A program made the position numbers and the translations under genes. DNA of 7,268 bases from NCBI GenBank assembly GCA_947457745.1, contig CANGWT010000081.1:1-7268 (forward strand), written 5' to 3'. The number at the start of each line of letters is the position of its first letter. The first letter of the stretch is position 1. The stretch is from Burkholderiaceae bacterium. Lineage in GTDB: Bacteria > Pseudomonadota > Gammaproteobacteria > Burkholderiales > Burkholderiaceae. The notes beneath the pieces were generated by a model that did no database searches, was not told the origin of the DNA, and saw only the letters and a list, made by a program, of their open reading frames with translations. Shown piece after piece: positions 1 through 5,753 of the stretch.

Positions 1-40
1 GTAATATTGAGTTGTAGAATTGTTGTAAATCGTAGCAATC

Positions 41-45
41 AGGAG
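41..45 (+). promoter_or_regulatory. Ribosome binding site of flgM
   Basis: AGGAG lies six bases before the ATG at 52. This strong Shine-Dalgarno sequence fixes the flgM start there and argues against the in-frame TTG at 7, which has nothing similar visible upstream. Confidence 0.75.
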
Positions 46-51
46 AATGAG

Positions 52-387
52 ATGAAGATTAATGAGAATGCAGCGCTGATTCCCCCAAATTCTGGAGTGG
101 GTAAAACCATACCAGGCGCTAACTCGTCCCCTGTAAATAATTCCCTAGCCAAAGCACAGGCTGATCTAGTTTCTGGCCCTGCAGTCAATTTAGATATTAG
201 TCTTACAGCAAAGCTCGCTGAAGTACAAAGTGAATCAAAGGCAGGCAAAGCTAGCGATGAAGCTTTAATCGAAAAACTCCGCGCTAAGGTAGCTGCTGGT
301 GAGTTTGAGATTGACTACAAAAAAATCTCACAAGCGATGCTCAAAGATGTAGTGGCAGCAATAGGTCAAAAGCCTAATCGCGCCTAA
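52..387 (+). CDS. flgM: Anti-sigma-28 factor FlgM
   Basis: A 111-residue protein of normal FlgM size. Family role: FlgM binds FliA (sigma-28) in the cytoplasm and blocks late flagellar genes until the hook-basal body is complete, when FlgM is exported. The N-terminal half (about 1-45) is rich in Pro, Asn, Ser and Gly and looks disordered, as expected for an export substrate. The C-terminal half carries the sigma-binding helices: VNLDIS near 45-50, then a segment at about 69-103 with EKLRAKVAAGEF and IDYKKIS followed by LKDVV, a close match to the family consensus. The ATG at 52 has a good ribosome binding site. flgN follows after 47 bases, and the cognate sigma gene fliA lies in this window on the other strand. 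The gene's promoter must lie left of the window or in its first 40 bases, where I see no clear site. Confidence 0.93.
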   Translation: MKINENAALIPPNSGVGKTIPGANSSPVNNSLAKAQADLVSGPAVNLDISLTAKLAEVQSESKAGKASDEALIEKLRAKVAAGEFEIDYKKISQAMLKDVVAAIGQKPNRA

Positions 388-434
388 ACTGTTACTAGCA
401 ATAACTAGCTCGTAATCCTCCCCAATTTTTAAGA

Positions 435-848
435 ATGACTGATTCAATTCCATCAATTACATTTGATGGACTTCATGCATTTTTGGAGAAAATTGACACT
501 GCAGTCAGGGGCCTACGCACAGCCTTAGAGGCGAACGATATGGACCGTCTCCCAAGCGCTCTCGAACTTACAAACTTGGCCCTGGACTCCATCAATGCCT
601 ATCCTGGCGGAGTTGAAAAGCTCAGGGCTGATATTAATCAATTTCCTGAGGCTCAAAAAGAGCAGTTACTGAGTTTGCTTAATGAAACCTCAACTAACCA
701 TCAAATTAATGGCGAGTTGATCCGCCTAGCCATGCAGCGAAGTGCTGCAATGCAATCTTTTATCGCCCAACAAGCCCCAAGCGCTACTTACGGTAGTGAT
801 GGAGGGGTACCTGGATCTGTCGGCGGAGTGTTATCCCGTAAGGTTTGA
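435..848 (+). CDS. flgN: Flagellar export chaperone FlgN
   Basis: A 137-residue, mostly helical cytoplasmic protein. In the family, FlgN binds the C-termini of the hook-associated proteins FlgK and FlgL and hands them to the export gate, whose platform protein FlhA is also encoded in this window. Residues 1-112 have the heptad-like pattern of a long helical hairpin, with typical LxxLL/LN positions near 79-83. The tail holds YGSDGG (119-124), resembling the YGxxG motif at the end of many FlgN proteins, then a Gly-rich end. Position directly after flgM is the usual arrangement and strengthens the call. The ATG at 435 has no convincing Shine-Dalgarno sequence, and no other in-frame start gives a sensible length, so expression may depend on ribosomes arriving from flgM. 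FlgN sequences are poorly conserved, so synteny carries part of the weight. Confidence 0.85.
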   Translation: MTDSIPSITFDGLHAFLEKIDTAVRGLRTALEANDMDRLPSALELTNLALDSINAYPGGVEKLRADINQFPEAQKEQLLSLLNETSTNHQINGELIRLAMQRSAAMQSFIAQQAPSATYGSDGGVPGSVGGVLSRKV

Positions 849-912
849 GTTTAGATGGGGTCTGCTGTTCAAGTTTTAGGCTAAGACAGACTCAAATCAG
901 TGGCTCCATAGC

Positions 913-940
913 GTGAGATGGATAACATTCTTCGTATAAT
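913..940 (+). promoter_or_regulatory. Possible sigma-70 promoter before the PilZ gene
   Basis: A perfect TATAAT at 935-940 is preceded, with a 16-base spacer, by GTGAGA at 913-918, which matches four of six positions of TTGACA. Transcription would start near 947, giving a leader of about 44 bases to the GTG at 991. No sigma-28 type pattern (TAAA, 15 bases, GCCGATAA) is seen in the 849-990 gap, so the brake gene may be read from this site or by read-through from flgMN. Confidence 0.35.
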
Positions 941-990
941 TGAGTCCTATCCAATTGCCACGCTTGTCCCGAGCTTATTGATGGAGTAGG

Positions 991-1764
991 GTGGCGGAAA
1001 TTCAAAAGATGTCATTCAAAATATATCAACCTGATCCCGGAGAAATTGACCCTAAACATAGTTTAGATAGCCGATTTCTATATAAGAATCTTGAAAAATT
1101 CTTTTCGCCAGGCCCAGTTTCTGCAATCTTTAATATCAAATCTTCACAGCTGCTGCCTGTAAACGTCGACAGTTTGGATGCAAAGACCGGTTTTAAATTG
1201 AAGATTGAGGAGATGCCTAAGAATGGCATTCATGGATTCTTAAGTGAGCCTTGCATTTTTGTGGCTGGTCTTGAAGTTGGTAAATTGCAATTTTTAATGC
1301 AGGGGTTGAGGACTTTGGATGGCGGCTTACTGGTATGTGATATCCCCAAAGAGGTCGTCCTCATCCAGCGTCGAGAGGACTTTAGGGTTCCTGCTCCTCC
1401 TGATAAAGCATTTAAGGCTTTAATTTATTTCAGTGTTGGCAAGGAAATGATTGCTGACATTATTGATATTTCCGATAAGGGTATTCAGTTTGATCTTCGT
1501 CTTGGTGCAACCGAGCTAGAGATCGGAAAAATTTGGACCGGCTGCACTTTAGAGAGATTACAAGCTCGAACTGCTAAATTTGATCTCGTTATTCGGAGCA
1601 TTAGACCGAGCTTGATAGAGGAGTCGCGGGTTCGAGTGGGATGTGAACTTCATGAACCCACTAGGTTGAATTTAAATGAATTTGCAAGTACTAGAACTGC
1701 AATTCAGAGTTCAAGACTGAATAGACGCATTAATTATTGGTTTCAGGATGCCTCATGGTGTTAA
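991..1764 (+). CDS. ycgR: YcgR-type flagellar brake protein (PilZ domain)
   Basis: A 257-residue cytoplasmic protein with YcgR architecture: an N-terminal YcgR-like beta domain (about 20-120) and a C-terminal PilZ domain (about 122-225). Both c-di-GMP contacts are visible: RREDFR at 127-132 supplies the RxxxR motif (R128, R132) and DISDKG at 159-164 supplies D/NxSxxG. VGCEL at 216-220 is the usual late PilZ strand. In the family, the c-di-GMP-bound protein acts at the motor (stator or switch) to slow swimming or bias rotation, and here it sits directly behind flgMN. The start is uncertain. GTG at 991 has GGAG at 983-986, only four bases away. ATG at 1009 is in frame and would remove six residues, with a weak GGAA at 996-999. 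The 3' end overlaps a possible longer version of the Sel1-repeat gene by 17 bases. Confidence 0.85.
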   Translation: MAEIQKMSFKIYQPDPGEIDPKHSLDSRFLYKNLEKFFSPGPVSAIFNIKSSQLLPVNVDSLDAKTGFKLKIEEMPKNGIHGFLSEPCIFVAGLEVGKLQFLMQGLRTLDGGLLVCDIPKEVVLIQRREDFRVPAPPDKAFKALIYFSVGKEMIADIIDISDKGIQFDLRLGATELEIGKIWTGCTLERLQARTAKFDLVIRSIRPSLIEESRVRVGCELHEPTRLNLNEFASTRTAIQSSRLNRRINYWFQDASWC

Positions 1765-1816
1765 TTTTTTGCTCCATAGCGTCGCATTAAGCATTTATCG
1801 TTCTTTTAAAATTAAA

Positions 1817-1822
1817 TATAAT
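1817..1822 (+). promoter_or_regulatory. Possible -10 element before the Sel1-repeat gene
   Basis: TATAAT lies in a very AT-rich stretch (about 1797-1840) just behind the PilZ gene stop. A 17-base spacer gives only TTTATC at 1794-1799, a poor -35. Its place about 30 bases before the ATG at 1853 fits a promoter for a separate Sel1-repeat transcript, but AT-rich DNA makes chance matches common. Confidence 0.3.
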
Positions 1823-1839
1823 GATTTAATAACTAATTT

Positions 1840-1843
1840 GGAG
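1840..1843 (+). promoter_or_regulatory. Ribosome binding site selecting the ATG at 1853
   Basis: GGAG sits nine bases before the ATG at 1853. The upstream in-frame ATG at 1748 has only AGG directly touching it, too close to work. This favours 1853 as the Sel1-repeat gene start. Confidence 0.55.
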
Positions 1844-1852
1844 TTAGAAGTC

Positions 1853-2530
1853 ATGAGTTACGGAGCAATTGAATTAGGTCAATTAAATATGCAGAAGGGC
1901 AAGTTTGATGTTGCCTTTGATATTTTGTATGACAGTGCAGTAAATGACCAGAATGATGATGCGGTTTTCCTGATGACCAAAATGTGCTTTGATGGAAATC
2001 TATCTACTGAGCATATGGAGAAATTCTATGAGTTTCAGAATGGCCATACGAGTATAGGTAACGGATATGCGCTCTTTAATGTGGGATTGATGCACGAGCG
2101 TGGCCTTGGAAAGGTCCCCCAGAGCTACAAAGTTGCCGTTGAATATTATCAAAGAGCGGTGAAAGAGGAGGTAAAGGATGCCTACTGTAATTTAGGCAAT
2201 ATCTTTGCTCTTGGGCTAGGTATGGAGCAAGGCGTTCCTAGGGACGTAAACATGGGAGTTAAGCTGCTAGCTATGGGCGCAGAAGAGGGTAGTAGGCAAT
2301 GTGCCTATACTTTGGGCTCACTCTATGGCAAAGGTGAATTTATTCCGGTAGATCTAAAAAAATCTTTTTACTTTTTGTCTTTAGCCGCACTTCAGGGTCA
2401 TGATCAGGCAAAGCGGGTGCTGCATATTTTTGTGCATAGTCATAAGGAAGATTACGACGCAGAGATGTCGGCTGCAGAAGTAACATTTGGCAAGATTCAG
2501 AATCTACGCATGCTTTATAAGTGCTTATAA
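1853..2530 (+). CDS. Sel1-repeat protein of unknown function
   Basis: A 225-residue protein with tandem Sel1-like (TPR-related) helical repeats, a fold that generally serves as a protein-binding scaffold. Three repeats are clear: about 70-107 (ALFNVGLMHERGLG, then AVEYYQRAV), 108-147 (AYCNLGNIFALGLG, then GVKLLAMGAEEG) and 148-183 (AYTLGSLYGKG, then SFYFLSLAALQG). The first 65 residues look like two degenerate helical repeats. No signal peptide or membrane segment is seen, so it is probably cytoplasmic, unlike the Sel1-containing stator protein MotX of Vibrio, which is exported. An in-frame ATG at 1748 would add 35 residues and overlap the PilZ gene by 17 bases, but 1853 has the better ribosome binding site. 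The gene stands between the flagellar brake gene and fliA, so a motility role is plausible. No specific function can be assigned. Confidence 0.8.
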   Translation: MSYGAIELGQLNMQKGKFDVAFDILYDSAVNDQNDDAVFLMTKMCFDGNLSTEHMEKFYEFQNGHTSIGNGYALFNVGLMHERGLGKVPQSYKVAVEYYQRAVKEEVKDAYCNLGNIFALGLGMEQGVPRDVNMGVKLLAMGAEEGSRQCAYTLGSLYGKGEFIPVDLKKSFYFLSLAALQGHDQAKRVLHIFVHSHKEDYDAEMSAAEVTFGKIQNLRMLYKCL

Positions 2531-2553
2531 CTGCTTGCTAACTATAAGCAAGC
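2523..2553. terminator. Overlapping hairpins between convergent genes
   Basis: GCTTGCT at 2533-2539 pairs perfectly with AGCAAGC at 2547-2553 around a 7-base loop. A second perfect inverted repeat, GCTTATA at 2523-2529 with TATAAGC at 2543-2549, shares bases with the first and includes the Sel1-repeat gene stop codon, so only one of the two can form at a time. The site lies between the converging Sel1-repeat gene and fliA, where a two-way terminator would be expected. Neither strand has a T-run after the stem, so it is not a standard intrinsic terminator. Confidence 0.4.
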
Positions 2554-2568
2554 TCTGCTGAGGGTAGG

Positions 2569-3258
2569 TCAGACTTTTAGTTTTGCTCTAATGCGGATCA
2601 TCCCTTGCGTATGGATTTGGCTAATACGGCCTGGGGTGATGTTCATGACCTGCGCAATTTCTCGATAGGATAGTTCTTCCTGGTAATGTAATGCGAATAC
2701 CAGTTTTTCATTTTCAGGTAAGCCTTCGAGAATGGTGGCTATGCGATCTGCAAGCTGACTCATGGCAACTGCTCGCATTGGATCTGAGTCATCGGCATCA
2801 GATGGCAGCAAATCATCTGATAAATCATCCAGTGGCATCAAATGCACCATATTGGACATGATGGCATGGTAAGCCTCGATGGTGATTTCTGCGCCACTGG
2901 CAATTTCCTTCTCAGACGGGTGGCGGCCTAAATTCTGTTCTAGCTTACGCGTTACCTTCTCAATCCCGACGAGTTCATCGCGCTGATTGCGCGGGAGAAT
3001 GTCATTTTTACGGCAAGAATCGTAGATAGCCCCTCTAATACGTGTTCTTGCATAAGCCTCAAATGCAAGATTGGGCTGAGGTTCGTAGCGAGTCAGGGCA
3101 TCTAGTAGACCGGTAAGCCCTTCTTGAATCAGGTCATCCACTTCCACATTCGGGGGCAGTTTTGAGCAAATCTGATGGGCAATCCGCTTTACCAGCGGCA
3201 AGTGCTCCTCAATGGCCTGATTGATATCGATTGACTGGGAATAAGTAGATGGCTTCAA
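2569..3258 (-). CDS. fliA: Flagellar RNA polymerase sigma factor FliA (sigma-28)
   Basis: A 229-residue sigma factor close to the usual 230-240 of FliA. It directs RNA polymerase to late flagellar and chemotaxis promoters and is held inactive by FlgM. Region 2 spans about 15-90, with VDDLIQEGLTGLLDA at 40-54 (core binding and -10 recognition) and YARTRIRGAIYD at 69-80. Region 3 covers about 92-165 with the typical LGRHPSEKEIA at 110-120. Region 4 at about 170-227 holds LPENEKLVFALHYQEELS and the helix-turn-helix YREIAQVMNITPGRISQIH that reads the -35. The start is a TTG at 3258. An in-frame TGA stands immediately upstream and no ATG or GTG gives a full-length product. No good Shine-Dalgarno sequence is visible. 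The gene follows flhG by 39 bases and is probably the last gene of the flhA-flhF-flhG-fliA operon. Confidence 0.95.
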   Translation of the reverse strand: MKPSTYSQSIDINQAIEEHLPLVKRIAHQICSKLPPNVEVDDLIQEGLTGLLDALTRYEPQPNLAFEAYARTRIRGAIYDSCRKNDILPRNQRDELVGIEKVTRKLEQNLGRHPSEKEIASGAEITIEAYHAIMSNMVHLMPLDDLSDDLLPSDADDSDPMRAVAMSQLADRIATILEGLPENEKLVFALHYQEELSYREIAQVMNITPGRISQIHTQGMIRIRAKLKV

Positions 3259-3297
3259 TCACAACTCGTATATTGGGAATGCTTGATTTTATGCGAC

Positions 3298-4113
3298 TTA
3301 GCTTGTAATTTTTGCAGAAATCGCCTTAAAGAATCCCATAGGCATAACAAATTCATGAGTATCGCCCTTACTGACCGGGTTCCAGCTTAAATCGTCCGGA
3401 TCTAATTCAACGCGTTCAGCGGTGAAGGCTTTGATCCAACCAATGAAATCCAAAGGCTGCTCAAGTGCTGACAGGGATGCATTATGCAGTTTTTCAAAAG
3501 CCTGGGTGCCCGCAGATTCATCTTCACCACCCACAATCAATACTGAGAGCGGTTCATCGACTTGCAAAATTGCCATTTGACGAACCATCACTAAGGCTTT
3601 TTTTAGTGAAGCTTGGTCGCTGGTAGTCACCAAGATGCGTTTGACGTTACTACCGTAATACGCAACGATATTGGCATCTGGATCAATCGTTGGGAAAACG
3701 ATGTAGTCAATATCAATTTCATGATTGATTAAGCGTTGATCAAGCTTGGGGTATTTAGCAAAACGACGAGTAATCTCGGGGCGTAGCTTAACGCTCGTGG
3801 CGTACCAAAAATTCTCCTCAATTGCTTTAATACTTCTTGGTAAATCAACAGAGCTAGTAAATACTTGCCCCAAGTCGTAACGAATGGGGTACAAAAATCC
3901 CGACATCGTTTTACGATCTGATAAAGCAATTTCATCTACCAATAACACCCTGTGCCCGAGTTGTTTGATATTGTGTGCTGTTCCATGGCCCAAGTGAATA
4001 GTGGAATCAGCATCTAGCGTACTGGCAATACAAATGACTCGTGATAACTCAGCACCAAAGATATTACGTAATCCCTCAGCTTGATCAACGCCGCCTGCAG
4101 TAGTCGTACTCAT
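3298..4113 (-). CDS. flhG: FlhG/FleN-like protein with degenerate ATPase motifs
   Basis: A 271-residue protein in the flhG position, starting in an ATGA overlap with the flhF stop. FlhG normally is a MinD-type ATPase that limits flagellar number and stimulates the FlhF GTPase. Visible family traits: DQAEGLR at 10-16 (the FlhF-activating DQAxxLR motif), GHRVLLVDE at 53-61 (the MinD strand after the P-loop helix), YDLGQVF at 79-85 and LVTTSDQASLKKAL at 161-174, matching the usual VTTPexxSLxDAY segment. The nucleotide site is lost. The P-loop position reads STLDADST (31-38), with neither lysine of KGGxGKT. The Walker B strand reads YIVFPT (137-142), with proline where aspartate is expected. The C-terminus has a short amphipathic-looking MGFFKAISAKI. 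The frame is intact over 816 bases with neighbour-like composition, so this looks like a maintained pseudo-ATPase rather than a decaying gene. Confidence 0.8.
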   Translation of the reverse strand: MSTTTAGGVDQAEGLRNIFGAELSRVICIASTLDADSTIHLGHGTAHNIKQLGHRVLLVDEIALSDRKTMSGFLYPIRYDLGQVFTSSVDLPRSIKAIEENFWYATSVKLRPEITRRFAKYPKLDQRLINHEIDIDYIVFPTIDPDANIVAYYGSNVKRILVTTSDQASLKKALVMVRQMAILQVDEPLSVLIVGGEDESAGTQAFEKLHNASLSALEQPLDFIGWIKAFTAERVELDPDDLSWNPVSKGDTHEFVMPMGFFKAISAKITS

Positions 4114-5717
4114 GGATTGACTTTGCGGATCCAGTCACCAAGGTGGTCTGAAAGTAGGGCAGGTACTTGCTCATCAGTGATTGAGAACGTTTCTGAGAAA
4201 GCGCGCATGGCCATCGCACGATGACTTAAGTAGTTGATATCGGGCTGACTGAGATCTTCAGGAACACGCTGACCATTAGAGACAAACATCACAGAGAGAT
4301 CATGACGAATCACGCTATCAATGACTGGTGCTAGATGGGCTGCCTCATCAATCTTGGTAATGATGACAGAATTGAGCTTCTCACCATTGGCATTTTGCAT
4401 GGCTTGATTGTGAAGACTAATTACTTCTTCCTGGGTACGCAGATCCGTAGTGGAGCTCATGACTAAAATGCGGCGAGCTTTATTGGAGCCATGCTCTAAT
4501 AATTGAGATTGCTCGACCATCAGCGTATCGCGTTGGCTCACACCGGCAGTATCTAGCAAGACAATCTTACGATTAGAGAAGTCTTTAATCTTTGCGGCTA
4601 AGTCTTCGCTATCTCTCACGGCGGTTACTGAGAGACCTAGAATTTTGGCAAATGTTTTGAGTTGCTCCTGGGCGCCAATACGATAGGTGTCGGTAGTCAG
4701 CAAGGCAACTTGATTGCGACCATAGCGCAGTACGCAGCGCGCCGCAATTTTTGCAACAGTCGTGGTTTTACCAACACCAGTTGGGCCAATAAATGCAAAG
4801 ACACCGCCGCGATCAAAGATATCAAAGGCGTGGGAAGTCTTGATCATGCATTTGACTTGCTCGCGAGCATTTTTAATCAGGGCGGGAACGCTTAAATCTT
4901 CAGGTAGGTTGCGCGCGATTTCAGCGCAAAGCTTGGGAGAGAAACCGCTATTCAAAAGGTGTTTAACGATCTCGGTAACGTGGGTGTTTTCTTGCTGAAT
5001 ACTTCCCCAAAAATTGCCGGCAACATGTGATTGCAAGAGATACTTTACTTCGCTGATTTCAGCCAAGAGTTTTTCTACTTTAGGTGAGCTATCAGATTCA
5101 AACACATTTGAAACTGCTGGTGCGGCGGGTACAGTGGATTTTTGTAATCCCGGCTCAGAAATACGATGCGCCTGAGCAGCATTCAGTGCCGATAGTCTGG
5201 CGGCGTTTAATGCCGCAACATCGTGAGCCGCTTTGGCATTGGCAGCGGCAGAAGCATTAAAAATCGCATCATTGTTAGAGGGATTAATCACGCTTCTATC
5301 ACTACGATGAACGCGCTCAACATCATTAAATGAGGTTGGTAAAAAAGCTTCTGCACCGGGAGCACGCACTGAGCGACCTGCTCGTGCTGGGTTACGTCTT
5401 AAGCTACCAGCGGGAATCTCGCCATAAGGTTTTGGAGCAGGGGCTTGGGCGCGCCTGGCAATGGCGTTCTCAAATTTATCGGAAAGCCCAGATTGAGCCA
5501 TGGATCTTTCTGAGAATGGACTGCTTTCGTTATTAAAGGGATCTATGGATTCAGAACGAGTGGATAAGTTGGCTAAATCGTGAGAAGTAATAGCAATAAT
5601 TTCTACGCCCTGGTCAGTGTCTTTAGTAGAAAGCACCATGGCATCAGATCCCAATTCTGTACGAATCAGCTTTAACGCTTCAGCGGTATTGGCTGCGATA
5701 AATTTTTGGGGGCCCAT
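4110..5717 (-). CDS. flhF: Flagellar SRP-type GTPase FlhF
   Basis: A 535-residue signal-recognition-particle-family GTPase. In polar flagellates FlhF marks the flagellum site and helps recruit early basal-body parts at the membrane. The N-terminal B domain starts with KFIAANTAEALKLIRTELGSDAMVLST (4-30 region), the usual FlhF opening. Residues about 50-210 are a low-complexity linker, alanine-rich at 152-182. The N domain is about 210-300 and the G domain about 305-510: G1 GPTGVGKTT (311-319), DTYRIGAQEQL (343-353), G3 DTAG (389-392), G4 TKID (454-457) and a G5 region with SNGQRVPEDL (480-489). All catalytic motifs are intact. The start ATG has GGAG seven bases upstream (+ strand 5725-5728). 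It follows flhA by 36 bases and shares four bases with flhG, so FlhF and its regulator are translationally coupled. Confidence 0.95.
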   Translation of the reverse strand: MGPQKFIAANTAEALKLIRTELGSDAMVLSTKDTDQGVEIIAITSHDLANLSTRSESIDPFNNESSPFSERSMAQSGLSDKFENAIARRAQAPAPKPYGEIPAGSLRRNPARAGRSVRAPGAEAFLPTSFNDVERVHRSDRSVINPSNNDAIFNASAAANAKAAHDVAALNAARLSALNAAQAHRISEPGLQKSTVPAAPAVSNVFESDSSPKVEKLLAEISEVKYLLQSHVAGNFWGSIQQENTHVTEIVKHLLNSGFSPKLCAEIARNLPEDLSVPALIKNAREQVKCMIKTSHAFDIFDRGGVFAFIGPTGVGKTTTVAKIAARCVLRYGRNQVALLTTDTYRIGAQEQLKTFAKILGLSVTAVRDSEDLAAKIKDFSNRKIVLLDTAGVSQRDTLMVEQSQLLEHGSNKARRILVMSSTTDLRTQEEVISLHNQAMQNANGEKLNSVIITKIDEAAHLAPVIDSVIRHDLSVMFVSNGQRVPEDLSQPDINYLSHRAMAMRAFSETFSITDEQVPALLSDHLGDWIRKVNP

Positions 5718-5724
5718 GCTTAAA

Positions 5725-5728
5725 CTCC
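5725..5728 (-). promoter_or_regulatory. Ribosome binding site of flhF
   Basis: Read on the - strand this is GGAG, seven bases before the ATG at 5717. It lies in the 36-base flhA-flhF gap and confirms the flhF start. Confidence 0.6.
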
Positions 5729-5753
5729 GGAGTAGATCTCTTTAATGGTGATT

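Noticed and set aside
7..51. In-frame TTG extension of flgM by 15 residues
   Set aside because: A strong AGGAG before the ATG at 52 and normal FlgM length from that ATG make the extension unlikely.
860..895. Stem GGGTCTG with CAGACTC after flgN
   Set aside because: The 7-base stem has a G-T pair, the loop exceeds 20 bases and no T-run follows, so a terminator call is not supported.
1053..1077. Sigma-28-like TAAA ... GCCGATTT
   Set aside because: The spacer is 13 rather than 15 bases and the site lies inside the PilZ coding region.
1469..1477. TTCCGATAA resembling a sigma-28 -10 element
   Set aside because: It is inside the PilZ gene, encodes the conserved DISDKG motif, and has no TAAA at the right distance.
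903..1782. Identical 12-mer GCTCCATAGCGT at 903-914 and 1771-1782, each upstream of a gene start
   Set aside because: About one such 12-base match is expected by chance in a window this size. Spacing to the starts differs (about 76 and 70 bases) and there is no inner symmetry.
4762..4998. Open frames antisense to flhF, and similar antisense frames in flgM, flhG and flhA
   Set aside because: They lie fully opposite well-conserved genes, have no family resemblance or ribosome sites, and are shadows of codon use.
5152..5265. Alanine-rich stretch in FlhF as a possible repeat or insertion
   Set aside because: Low-complexity linkers between the B and NG domains are normal in FlhF, and no exact nucleotide repeat unit is seen.
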